Assembly (NCBI GenBank): GCA_910586565.1
Contig: CAJUIT010000015.1
Coordinates: 4,553 to 68,552, forward strand
Reading direction: 5' to 3'
Origin: an uncultured Muribaculaceae bacterium
Lineage (GTDB): Bacteria; Bacteroidota; Bacteroidia; Bacteroidales; Muribaculaceae
DNA: 64,000 bases
In this document: one piece after another, positions 27,649 to 36,438 of the stretch
Layout: every line of letters starts with the position of its first letter
How positions within the stretch are numbered: position 1 is the stretch's first letter
The notes under the pieces: generated by a model
Told to the model about the DNA's origin: nothing
The model's input: only the letters and a program-made list of their open reading frames with translations
Databases searched by the model: none
Program-made: the position numbers and the translations under genes

Positions 27649-28509
27649 ATGACTACCGTTCCGGTAATTCTTCTCAACTATAACTCATCGGCCGATTGCC
27701 GCAAGTGCGTGGGCTTTCTGAAACTACAGAAAGGTGTTGAACTTGAAATCATAATCGTTGACAACGCATCAGACGAAGCCGACCGCAAAGCGGTTGAAGC
27801 TCTTTGTGCTGAAACCGGTAGCACTTTTCTCCCAGTCAGCTCCAACCGTGGCTACAACGCCGGTAACAACGTGGGACTGCGCTATGCCGCCGAAAAGGGC
27901 TATGAATATGCCCTTATCGCAAACCCCGACATGGAGTTCCCCGACGAAAACTATGTGGCAGCCTTGGTGAATGAGTTGAAGATGCATCCCGAAGCTGTGG
28001 TTGCAGGCTCAGATATCGTTTCACCCGAAGGAAAACATCAGAGCCCGATGAAACGCGATGGCGGATGGAAAAGCTCTTTCGGATGGATTAAAGACATCAC
28101 GGGAAAGAAAACAGTGTCAGCCGAGGCCGATGATTACATCGACAATTGGCCAACAAGCCATTACTGCTCAAAAGTGTCGGGGTGTTGCCTGTTGCTTTCG
28201 CTACCATTCATTAAATCAATCGGATTTTTTGATGAGAATGTGTTTCTCTACTGTGAAGAAGCAATTTTGTCGCGACAGGTGGAGAATGCGGGACGCAAAA
28301 TGTTCTACACATCCAACCTTCAGGCTATCCACCGACATATTTCCAATGCCAAAGGTGACCCGGTCAAGCGCTTTAACCATTGGCGAAAATCACGTTTATA
28401 TTACATCAACATATATAGCGGTGACCACTTTGCCGGACGCCTGATTGCATCGCTGTCAATGTGGTTGTATTGTGCTTTAATGAAAGCCTATTTCAAATCA
28501 AAAAAATGA
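27649..28509 (+). CDS. Glycosyltransferase family 2 (rhamnosyltransferase-like)
   Basis: A 286-residue GT-A enzyme beginning at the ATG at 27649 (TTVPVILLNYNSSADC). A longer open frame upstream overlaps the previous gene and lacks similarity. It has IIIVDNASDEADR, SSNRGYNAGNNVGLRYA and IANPDMEFPDENY, the pattern of rhamnosyl- and related transferases that use NPD in place of DxD. Since rfbACDB makes dTDP-rhamnose, it is a candidate rhamnosyltransferase (inference). Its stop overlaps the next ATG (ATGA). Confidence 0.88.
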   Translation: MTTVPVILLNYNSSADCRKCVGFLKLQKGVELEIIIVDNASDEADRKAVEALCAETGSTFLPVSSNRGYNAGNNVGLRYAAEKGYEYALIANPDMEFPDENYVAALVNELKMHPEAVVAGSDIVSPEGKHQSPMKRDGGWKSSFGWIKDITGKKTVSAEADDYIDNWPTSHYCSKVSGCCLLLSLPFIKSIGFFDENVFLYCEEAILSRQVENAGRKMFYTSNLQAIHRHISNAKGDPVKRFNHWRKSRLYYINIYSGDHFAGRLIASLSMWLYCALMKAYFKSKK

Positions 28510-29504
28510 AAGAGCGCTTAAGATATCTCGATATCTCCAAGGGAATCGCAATTATTTGCATCGTTCTGTTGCACTACGACAACGGTGTAATTCCGCTGCG
28601 AGCCAATGTTTTCATAGGATCGTTCATGATTTCGCTGTTCTACGTCACCGCCGGATGGCTCGACAGCATGAAACCGTCACAAACCCCGTTCAAAACTTTT
28701 TTATCGCGACGTTGGAAACAACTCGGTGTGCCCTATCTTTGGTGGACAGCACTGATTCTTGCATTTGATTGTATTTTGTGGGCATGCGGTTACTACAACA
28801 CATATTTCATAGGCCGTGAAGTATATAAATCCGTCGTTCTGCGAGGAATTGGAACGTTGTGGTTTTTACCGGCTCTGTTCGGGGGCGAAATTCTATGGTA
28901 TTTCGTGCGTAAACAACATAAGATTTGGCCTATTCTGATTTTATTAGCTGTAGCCGTAGTTTACAACTTTTATTACTACCGCCTCACAGGCAAATACACC
29001 GAAAATATCCATAAAATAATTTCTGCACCATTCCAGACACTTTTAAATATTCTTTCGGCTTGGACAGGAATTTTGGGAGGATTCACACTCCATCGTCTGT
29101 TCACAAAAGCAAAAGGAAGCTCTCGGCCAAAGTATCTTTTAATCACAACCGGAGCCGCATTTTGTATTGTGGCATATTTCTGCGCAAATTACTACCCGTT
29201 TCCTATCGGATGGGGATTGTTTGCACCTATATTGGGGCCGTTTGGCATTATGCTTATCGTGATGGGAATTGAAGAATGGACTGTGTTCCGCTATTTCGAC
29301 TTTTGGGGACGCCAGTCAATGGGCCTGATGGTCACACATTATTCATTCCTTATGGTAGTGTGTGAGCTCTTAAGCCTGTGGTGGCTCGGTACATCAAAAT
29401 TAAAAGATTGGCCGGCAATAGGCTTTTTCGTAGCAACCATGATTGTGGAATACTTCGTGGTAAAATTCATCGCATCAAAAGCACCGAAACTTTTAGGAAA
29501 ATAA
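28506..29504 (+). CDS. Membrane acyltransferase (acyltransferase-3 family)
   Basis: A 332-residue polytopic protein starting at the ATG at 28506, which overlaps the upstream stop by four bases. The opening KERLRYLDISKGIAIICIVLLHYDNG is typical of this family, with the conserved helix-1 His in the LHY position, followed by about nine more hydrophobic segments. It probably O-acylates a sugar of the repeat unit from the membrane. It is the second of three such genes in the locus. Confidence 0.88.
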   Translation: MKERLRYLDISKGIAIICIVLLHYDNGVIPLRANVFIGSFMISLFYVTAGWLDSMKPSQTPFKTFLSRRWKQLGVPYLWWTALILAFDCILWACGYYNTYFIGREVYKSVVLRGIGTLWFLPALFGGEILWYFVRKQHKIWPILILLAVAVVYNFYYYRLTGKYTENIHKIISAPFQTLLNILSAWTGILGGFTLHRLFTKAKGSSRPKYLLITTGAAFCIVAYFCANYYPFPIGWGLFAPILGPFGIMLIVMGIEEWTVFRYFDFWGRQSMGLMVTHYSFLMVVCELLSLWWLGTSKLKDWPAIGFFVATMIVEYFVVKFIASKAPKLLGK

Positions 29505-29514
29505 ACGCAAAATC

Positions 29515-30753
29515 ATGTCACGGGCAATATCAACCATTACACACTTTATCGCAGGTTTTTTCAGCCTTAAAAACTACACTCTGCGCAACTACACGGCCTA
29601 TCTGCTCGTGATTATGTGCATCCAGTACATCCCAATCGAATCACGCGCCGGCGTAAGCCCGGTGAAAGTGCTGACCATGGTGCTAACCCCACTTATTTTT
29701 CTTCGTTATTTCACACTCAACAAGGGTGTGTTTCTAACAGCCATCTACGGACTATGGATTTTATTCTCTGCAAGCATAATAAATGAGGATAAATACCGCC
29801 CGAGCACCATTATCTACCTTTGGATGTTCCTCTTGACATATATGGCGTTCTATACCTTTATAAACAACCAGCGGGTCTTCACAATCAAATTTTTCATACG
29901 CTTTGTAAAAGGGTTTATAATGGTGCTGTTCTGCACATTGATTGTGCAGCAGGCTTTTCTTGTTATCGGAATAAAATATTTTCCGCTTATCAATCTATGT
30001 CAGATTCTTGATCGAGGAATCGGAGCGAACTCTTTATCATACGAGCCGTCATCGGCAGCCCGCACCTTTGCAGTGCTTTATTATGCCTATCTGAAATGCA
30101 ACGAATACGTTAGTGGGAGAAAACTTTCATTTTTGGAACTTTTCAGAGGGGAGCATAAATCAACAACTTTGATGTTTCTATGGTCAATGCTCACCATGGG
30201 GAGTGGTACGGCTTTTATCTGCTTGGGCATTCTCTCACTTTACTTCATGCGCGGAGCTTACACATTGCTTGCAATTCCAATTCTTGCAGGTGTGATTGCA
30301 GTTATGTCTTCTCTTGAAATCAAACAATTTGAACGTGCATACACTGTTACAGAAGCTACTCTTGATGGAGAAGATGCTAATATCCGTGAAGCCGACGTTA
30401 GTGCATCAACACGAATTACCCCTATTCTAAACACTATTTACAAAATGGACCTATCCAAAACAGAAACATGGGTTGGTGAAGGCACTGACACAGGCCTAAG
30501 CTACCGGGCAAGTGGCAAACGCCTGATGGGTGACATCAACGACTACGGTTTCATCGCATTCCTTTTATCACTGTGTTTGGTTTTCGGATGTGCGATAAGA
30601 TTTTTCTCATTAGGCACAATCATGTTTTTTCTGGGGTTGGGCGGAAGTACCAGTAACAACGCCTATGGATGGGGATTGCTTATGATTTTTACATGCGTTA
30701 CATATTTCTACCACTTGAAACAAAAGAATCAACTACTAATTGAAGACGCATAG
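29515..30753 (+). CDS. O-antigen polymerase-like membrane protein (Wzy-type)
   Basis: A 412-residue protein with ten or more hydrophobic helices and a large hydrophilic loop at about 265-345 (RAYTVTEATLDGEDANIREAD... and TWVGEGTDTGLSYRA). This layout, along with its position among transferases and a flippase, fits a Wzy polymerase joining repeat units in the periplasm. Sequence conservation in Wzy proteins is low, so the call rests mainly on topology and context. It starts ten bases after the acyltransferase stop. Confidence 0.7.
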   Translation: MSRAISTITHFIAGFFSLKNYTLRNYTAYLLVIMCIQYIPIESRAGVSPVKVLTMVLTPLIFLRYFTLNKGVFLTAIYGLWILFSASIINEDKYRPSTIIYLWMFLLTYMAFYTFINNQRVFTIKFFIRFVKGFIMVLFCTLIVQQAFLVIGIKYFPLINLCQILDRGIGANSLSYEPSSAARTFAVLYYAYLKCNEYVSGRKLSFLELFRGEHKSTTLMFLWSMLTMGSGTAFICLGILSLYFMRGAYTLLAIPILAGVIAVMSSLEIKQFERAYTVTEATLDGEDANIREADVSASTRITPILNTIYKMDLSKTETWVGEGTDTGLSYRASGKRLMGDINDYGFIAFLLSLCLVFGCAIRFFSLGTIMFFLGLGGSTSNNAYGWGLLMIFTCVTYFYHLKQKNQLLIEDA

Positions 30754-30816
30754 ACGTTGATTTGGATGCTGATTATCTTTATTTTTTTAATAATCTCATA
30801 ACAAGAATTCTCCATC

Positions 30817-31524
30817 ATGCAGATTTGCATCATTCTTCCTTATTTTGGAAAACTACCGGATATATTTCCATTTTTTTTACAGTCATGCTACTACAATAAA
30901 AACTTTGACTTTCTCATTTTCACTGACCAGGATTTGAAAAGTCATGCAAATGTGACAGTAGTGAACATGCCGTGGGAGAATTTCGTTAAGCATGTTCAAT
31001 CAAAATTTGATTTTCCAATAGCCTTAGAGTCTCCCTATAAACTCTGTGATTTCAAACCGGCCTACGGACACATCTTTGGAGATTGGTTAAAAAAATATGA
31101 CTTCTGGGGGCATTGCGATTGCGACCTTATTTGGGGGAATCTTTCACCATTAATTGATTTTTGTGAAAAAGGGGTTGACAGAATTGGAGAATATGGTCAT
31201 CTAATTTTGTATAAAAACACCAATGAAGTAAACAATTGGTTTCGCTTGCTAAAGAGTGTAAGGGTTCCATCTCATCGACATGTTTTTTCAACTGCTGCTT
31301 CATTTAGTTTCGATGAATTTGCAGGAATGAATGTGCTGGTTACAGAAAACAAAAAAAACACAGCAACCCCTCGTCTTTTCGATGATATAATATTTTACAG
31401 TAAAACTCTTTTTTCACGGCGGAATATTTGTCGACAGCGAACATCCCATAGAAAAGCCGCATTCTATAAATATAACCACGGAGTTTTAGAACGATACGTA
31501 GATTGTGGGGGGGTAACTTGTTGA
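30817..31524 (+). CDS. DUF6625-like glycan-locus protein, truncated by a frameshift
   Basis: A 235-residue product opening with CIILPYFGKLPDIFPFFLQSC and containing FWGHCDCDLIWGNLSPLI, where the DCD resembles a transferase DxD. The family resembles DUF6625, found in glycan loci and possibly a divergent glycosyltransferase. The frame ends soon after a run of seven G residues (31507-31513). An eight-G run would read through into the downstream frame and restore a protein of about 311 residues. The gene is strikingly AT-rich compared with rfbACDB. A shorter remnant of a related gene lies at 24495. Confidence 0.7.
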   Translation: MQICIILPYFGKLPDIFPFFLQSCYYNKNFDFLIFTDQDLKSHANVTVVNMPWENFVKHVQSKFDFPIALESPYKLCDFKPAYGHIFGDWLKKYDFWGHCDCDLIWGNLSPLIDFCEKGVDRIGEYGHLILYKNTNEVNNWFRLLKSVRVPSHRHVFSTAASFSFDEFAGMNVLVTENKKNTATPRLFDDIIFYSKTLFSRRNICRQRTSHRKAAFYKYNHGVLERYVDCGGVTC

Positions 31525-31751
31525 CAGACAACTCATTATACATCCACCTGCAAAAGCGAAGAATGCAAATTTCTACATCTGTCACCTCAAAATTTGCAAT
31601 TATCCCTAACGAAATTATAGATATAAACAAATACGATGATAATAGCTTGCTTAACCTGTCGAAACCTCCTTTTATTGACTTTAAATATTGGAGAATGATA
31701 TTAAAAAGCAAAATGATAACCATCATCTCTAAATTACGGAAATGGATTTGA
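31507..31751 (+). pseudogene. Displaced 3' part of the DUF6625-like gene (after the G7 tract)
   Basis: The frame after the G7 tract encodes GGNLLTDNSLYIHLQKRRM followed by about 60 residues, ending at 31751. The LYIHLQKRRM element looks like the C-terminal part of the family. It has no credible start codon of its own, since only a TTG precedes the tract. Adding one G to the tract fuses it exactly in frame to the upstream gene. It overlaps the next glycosyltransferase start by ten bases, as a functional gene end would. It could be an off-phase variant, a real pseudogene or a sequencing error. Confidence 0.7.
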
Positions 31752-32710
31752 CATTGGCTATCTGCATGTACAATGCAGAAAAATATATTGAGGAAACACT
31801 TGATTGTATTTCCAAGCAGACAGTGCAGGATTTCAAGCTGCTGATTGTGAACGATTGTTCCACAGATAAATCAGCAGAATTGGTTGAGCGGTATTTCATC
31901 GCTCATCCCCGGCAATACGACATGGTGAATCTGCCTGTCAACGGCGGACTTAGTGCCGGCCGTCGATATGTGGAAGAGCATGCCAACACTCGTTACATCA
32001 TGTTTGTGGATGCCGATGACTGCCCGAAACCGAATCTTGTTGAAGTGCTGTATAATAAAATCTCATCCGACAACGACCTTATGGCTGTTGGCTGCCATCT
32101 GGAGTATATGGGCTCCAACGGGGAAAAAATGTCTGGAGGAATCTTTCTGGGGGAGACATCGAAAGAGGATTTCTATCGAAAAGCTGCAGCAGAAAAACTG
32201 ATTTTCATGCAACCCACGGCTGTTTACGACCGTTTAGTCGCATTACGCGTAGGTGGACACAATCTCGACGGATTCCCGGATGGGAAACCACGCTACCGCG
32301 ACCTTTGCGAAGATCTCGACCTTTGGACCCGCATGAGCGACCTCTACTCCGAGGGGAAAGCTATCGTTGTTGTTCCCAAAGTTTTGTGTCGCTATCGCAA
32401 GCATCAGTCAGCGATGTCGGCCAACTCAATCGGTATGATTTTGCGCATGCGACACATCAAGAGCAACCTCAAACGCCGTCGCCGCAATGAGCCGGAACTG
32501 ACTTTCATCGATTTTAAGAACTCCATATCACAGGCTGAAATGACAAAGCTTGAGCGCGAGGCAAAAGCAGCCGACCTTCTCAGGCAAGGCTATTATAACT
32601 TCAAAGCCGGCAAAATCTTTAAAGGAGTCGGTCAGTTGTGCTCATCGGTAGCCGCCAATCCATCCTACTTCTATCAAAAAATCAAGCATAATCTGCTTGG
32701 AATAAAGTAA
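31742..32710 (+). CDS. Glycosyltransferase family 2
   Basis: A 322-residue GT-A enzyme with LTLAICMYNAEKYIEETL, LLIVNDCSTDKSAELVE and MFVDADDCPKP, the last being the DxD-type metal site. LCEDLDLWTRM is the typical downstream ED motif. The first residues overlap the end of the frameshifted gene. Donor and acceptor are unknown. Confidence 0.9.
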   Translation: MDLTLAICMYNAEKYIEETLDCISKQTVQDFKLLIVNDCSTDKSAELVERYFIAHPRQYDMVNLPVNGGLSAGRRYVEEHANTRYIMFVDADDCPKPNLVEVLYNKISSDNDLMAVGCHLEYMGSNGEKMSGGIFLGETSKEDFYRKAAAEKLIFMQPTAVYDRLVALRVGGHNLDGFPDGKPRYRDLCEDLDLWTRMSDLYSEGKAIVVVPKVLCRYRKHQSAMSANSIGMILRMRHIKSNLKRRRRNEPELTFIDFKNSISQAEMTKLEREAKAADLLRQGYYNFKAGKIFKGVGQLCSSVAANPSYFYQKIKHNLLGIK

Positions 32711-32731
32711 TTTCTATCGAACCAAACATAC

Positions 32732-34057
32732 ATGGCAACCAATTATTCCGCGGCATTTCTGACTAAAGTTTTCTCACTGCTAAATGAGAAATCGGAATAT
32801 GCCGTGCTCCGCAATTTCGAAGGACTACCCGACAACAACACCGCCCGCGACATTGATATCGCTATAAGTCGGAAAGATTATAAAGCTATAAAACAACCGC
32901 TTATTCAACTGATTGAGAATACGGGTTGGAAAATTCTCACCTACCTCAATTCTGACAGATTGATTACCTGGGTTGTGGCACATATCGGTGAAAACGATAA
33001 AACGGATCTGGTTCAGCTCGATTTCTTTTTCAATACTTCTGTGTTCGGAGTGGAACTGATGTCGATTGATGAGTTGCTTGCTGACCGCCAATTTAACGGA
33101 AATATTTATCACGCAGGAACAGATGTGCAATTTCTCGACAAGTACCTCTACGATCGCGTAGTTGGCGCTTCTTATCCACAAAAGTATCGTTCGACACGTG
33201 AGGCGGCCGAGAACACAGATGGCACAAAACGCAAACTGAAAGCCATTTTTGGAAATGTCAGCTCTTCTATTGCCGATAAGACTCCGGGCAAGAAGCTGCT
33301 GATGAAAGCTGTGGGATATAATCTGCAGAAACGGCCGCTGGGGTTGATTGGTGGCGTGAGCCGGTTTCTGTGGACTTTCACCGGCAACTACGTGAGATCG
33401 CGCACCGGCTTTTCCATCGGATTCACCGGTCCCGATGGTTCGGGAAAAACCACAGTTATTGACCGAACCATCGAACGTCTGGGAGATGTTTTTGCCAAAG
33501 CACACACCTACAATCACTTCCGCCCGGCGCTGTTTGGCAACTTGGGTGATGTGGCTCATTCAGCCGGATTGAAAAAGGAGGTGGATCGCAACTACAGCGA
33601 CCCCCATCGTGGCGGAAAAACCGGCGCCCTTTCTTCTCTTGCCCGTTTGGGATATTACTCAATCGACTACATCCTTGGCTATTTTGCCAAAGTTAAAACA
33701 CAGACTCGCATCACGCGTCTGGTGATTTTCGACCGTTATTTCACCGACATTATTTGCGACAGCCGCCGCAGCCGCATCTATCTGCCGCCGAAATTCCTGA
33801 ATCTATGGCGAAAGCTGTTCATCCCTTCGCTCGATTATAACATTCTGCTCACAGCCTCATCTGAAACGATTCTTGCCCGCAAGCGTGAACTCGATGAGGC
33901 AGGCATCAATGCCATCAACGAGCGCATCGACTATCTCGCTCCGAAAAAAGGATACCTAAAGGTGCTAAATGAGTCCACCCCCGATGCCGCAGTGACCGAA
34001 ATTCTCAACCACATTTTCAACGAACAGCACAAAAAGAATTTGAAAAGATTAGGATAA
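32732..34057 (+). CDS. Two-domain protein: nucleotidyltransferase-like N-terminus fused to thymidylate-kinase-like P-loop domain
   Basis: A 441-residue protein. The first 150 residues include ARDIDIAIS and LVQLDFFF, resembling the acidic strand pattern of nucleotidyltransferase-like domains. The C-terminal half is a P-loop kinase: Walker A GPDGSGKTT (233-241), VIFDRYFTDII in the DRY/DR-type position, and LLTASSETILARKREL as the lid region, as in thymidylate kinases. It is unlikely to serve DNA precursors in this position; phosphorylation of a sugar or a chain end is more plausible (inference). Its 3' end is separated from the next acyltransferase gene by two bases. Confidence 0.75.
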   Translation: MATNYSAAFLTKVFSLLNEKSEYAVLRNFEGLPDNNTARDIDIAISRKDYKAIKQPLIQLIENTGWKILTYLNSDRLITWVVAHIGENDKTDLVQLDFFFNTSVFGVELMSIDELLADRQFNGNIYHAGTDVQFLDKYLYDRVVGASYPQKYRSTREAAENTDGTKRKLKAIFGNVSSSIADKTPGKKLLMKAVGYNLQKRPLGLIGGVSRFLWTFTGNYVRSRTGFSIGFTGPDGSGKTTVIDRTIERLGDVFAKAHTYNHFRPALFGNLGDVAHSAGLKKEVDRNYSDPHRGGKTGALSSLARLGYYSIDYILGYFAKVKTQTRITRLVIFDRYFTDIICDSRRSRIYLPPKFLNLWRKLFIPSLDYNILLTASSETILARKRELDEAGINAINERIDYLAPKKGYLKVLNESTPDAAVTEILNHIFNEQHKKNLKRLG

Positions 34058-34059
34058 CA

Positions 34060-35115
34060 ATGGAAATTTCTAAATCAGAAACAACAAATTCAACCAATAC
34101 AAACACTATTACCAAACCAACCAAAGCACGCATTGAGTTTATTGATTTAGCCAAAGGTGTGTGCATCTTGTTGGTAGTCATCGGGCACTGCGGCGTGCGC
34201 GTTCCAATTTTTGGAATGGATATGCTTAGAATGCCATTATACTTTATCTTGTCGGGCCTGTTTTACAAGGATTATGGAGGCTTCCTAAATTTTCTTGTCA
34301 AGAAAACAAACAAGATTCTTATTCCTTTTCTGTTTTTCTATCTTTTAGCCTACATCCCATATTATATTTTTGAATATATACGGCCTGGATTGATTCAAAC
34401 AGAAGCCCGAGGGCTCTTAGATGTATTTAATAACCGCCAGTTCTTCAACGGGCCTATTTGGTTTCTGCTCTGTCTTTTTTGGGCTAATCTGATGTTTTGT
34501 TTCATCACATTGAACGTGAAACGCGAATATTTACGTGCAATGAGTGTAATTGCTGTAGGAGCAATAGGTGTCACGTTAGGAATAAACAACGTTTTCTTGC
34601 CTTGCATGATTGATGTGGCAATGTCAGCTCTGCCATTTTTGTATTTTGGATACATTCTGCGTAAAGCCCCGATTCTCTACCCCAACAAACACGACAAATA
34701 TAACCTATTGTTTGCAATAGGATTATATCTTATAGCAGCTCTTATTGCCATTTATGCTGATAACCCTCATTATAGTTTTCACTATAACCGATATGCAGGA
34801 AATCTCGGACTCCTGATATCCGGATCCATTTGTGGCGTGTTGGCCATTCTTTTCCTGTGCAAATCAATCAAGCACATTCCGGTAGTGTCATTCTGCGGCC
34901 GATATTCCATTATTATGCTCTGCCTTCATCACATGATTTACCGACCGGTTGCATTAGGACTCGGGTATATTAATATAAACGGAGAAGTGAACACTTACAT
35001 TACTGCGGCTTTAACCATAGCTATCTGCATTCTTATGATCAAGCCATGTGTAAAGTACATACCTTGGTTCACTGCGCAGAAAGATTTGATAAAGGATAAA
35101 ACAGCTGTACGATAA
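34060..35115 (+). CDS. Membrane acyltransferase (acyltransferase-3 family)
   Basis: A 351-residue polytopic protein. After a hydrophilic Thr/Asn-rich N-terminus it shows RIEFIDLAKGVCILLVVIGH, the family opening with its conserved His, followed by MPLYFILSGLFYKDYGG and eight or nine further helices. It is the third acyltransferase of the locus and probably modifies a different sugar position. It is the last gene of the AT-rich block; the following genes return to higher GC. Confidence 0.88.
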   Translation: MEISKSETTNSTNTNTITKPTKARIEFIDLAKGVCILLVVIGHCGVRVPIFGMDMLRMPLYFILSGLFYKDYGGFLNFLVKKTNKILIPFLFFYLLAYIPYYIFEYIRPGLIQTEARGLLDVFNNRQFFNGPIWFLLCLFWANLMFCFITLNVKREYLRAMSVIAVGAIGVTLGINNVFLPCMIDVAMSALPFLYFGYILRKAPILYPNKHDKYNLLFAIGLYLIAALIAIYADNPHYSFHYNRYAGNLGLLISGSICGVLAILFLCKSIKHIPVVSFCGRYSIIMLCLHHMIYRPVALGLGYININGEVNTYITAALTIAICILMIKPCVKYIPWFTAQKDLIKDKTAVR

Positions 35116-35152
35116 ACAAGTAACACCGTTTATAGAGTATTTAGAGTATTAT

Positions 35153-36430
35153 ATGTCTATGGATAATAATATATCGCGCCGGAAGGTGTTTGTGTCGGCC
35201 TACGCGTGTGAGCCGGGACTGGGAAGCGAGATTGGTGTTGGATGGCACTGGGTGCTGGAGATGTCGCGATTCTACGACCTCTGGGTGCTCACCCGCCAAA
35301 GCAACCGCGCCACTATCGAAGGGTGGATGAAGGAGAACAGCGCCTTTGTCGAAAAAAATCCCCACATCGGCCGAATCCGGTTTCTCTACTACGACATGCC
35401 CAAATGGGCGCGCTTCTGGAAACGCGGGCTGCGCGGCGTGCGCACCTACTATAATCTGTGGCAGTGGCTCTCCAACGGCATCGTGCGCCGCACCATGAAA
35501 CAGAACGGCATCGAGGTTTTCCACCACATCACCTATGGCAATGTGCTGTGGAAAGTGAGCTCCTACGGCAGCCGCAAATTCTTCGTGTGGGGACCCGTGG
35601 GAGGGTTTGAAACTATCCCCAAGGAATATTCCGACAGCTATGCGCGTCGCTCGCGAATCATTGAGAGCGTGCGCCGCGGCGTGGTGAAGATGCTCCCTCT
35701 CAATCTCGGATTCCGCCGCCGCTGCCGCCGTGCCAACCTGATTCTTTGCAAAACCGACATCACACGTCAGCACATCCCTGCGCACTACCGCAACAAGGCT
35801 CTATTGTTCACCGACGTGGCCGTGGAAGCATCCCACGAAACCGTGCGCCCCATTGATGAAGCCGGGAATTATTTCACCGATTTCATCGTTGTCGGGCGTC
35901 TCGATGCCTGGCGCGGCTTCGACATAGCCATCGAGGCATTGGCCAAGGCACTGAAACAGAACCCTCGTTTACGTCTCACAATCGTCGGCAAAGGTGCCGA
36001 CAAGGAGCGGTTGCAGGCACTTGTGAAGCAGCTCGGGGTGAGCGGCAACGTTGAATTTGCCGGCAAGGTGACAATGGATGAGTACCGCCAAATCCTTGCC
36101 GGATGCGATGCTGTGGTTAATCCGGCTCTCAAAGAGGGTGCCGTCACGGTGGCTTTCGACTGTCTTGCAATGGGCAAGCCGCTCATTTGCCTTGACACTA
36201 CCGGCTATACGCGCTATTTCTCCGATGAATATGCCGTGGTAATCCCCTCGGGAAGCCGCAACCAAGTGGTGGATGATTTCAGCAAAGCGATGTTGAAGCT
36301 TGCCAATCCGGCCACCCGACGCGCGATGGGCGACGCCGCCCTCAGTGCCGGCGACAAATTTGATTGGGAAAACCGCGGCCGCGAGATTTACAACGCCATT
36401 GAAACCGCCATCAACAACACCAAGTCCTAA
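35153..36430 (+). CDS. Glycosyltransferase family 4
   Basis: A 425-residue GT-B enzyme. The N-terminus VSAYACEPGLGSEIGVGWHW is a characteristic acceptor-side motif of some GT4 enzymes. FIVVGRLDAWRGFDIAIEAL and LTIVGKGADKERL form the donor domain, and NPALKEGAVTVAFDCLAMGKP corresponds to the EX7E region with substitutions. It starts 37 bases after the acyltransferase stop. Confidence 0.9.
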   Translation: MSMDNNISRRKVFVSAYACEPGLGSEIGVGWHWVLEMSRFYDLWVLTRQSNRATIEGWMKENSAFVEKNPHIGRIRFLYYDMPKWARFWKRGLRGVRTYYNLWQWLSNGIVRRTMKQNGIEVFHHITYGNVLWKVSSYGSRKFFVWGPVGGFETIPKEYSDSYARRSRIIESVRRGVVKMLPLNLGFRRRCRRANLILCKTDITRQHIPAHYRNKALLFTDVAVEASHETVRPIDEAGNYFTDFIVVGRLDAWRGFDIAIEALAKALKQNPRLRLTIVGKGADKERLQALVKQLGVSGNVEFAGKVTMDEYRQILAGCDAVVNPALKEGAVTVAFDCLAMGKPLICLDTTGYTRYFSDEYAVVIPSGSRNQVVDDFSKAMLKLANPATRRAMGDAALSAGDKFDWENRGREIYNAIETAINNTKS

Positions 36431-36438
36431 AGCAGCAC

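Noticed and set aside
30871..30878. T8 run in the DUF6625-like gene as the cause of its frameshift
   Set aside because: The reading frame stays coherent with the family pattern across this run; the break is at the G7 tract.
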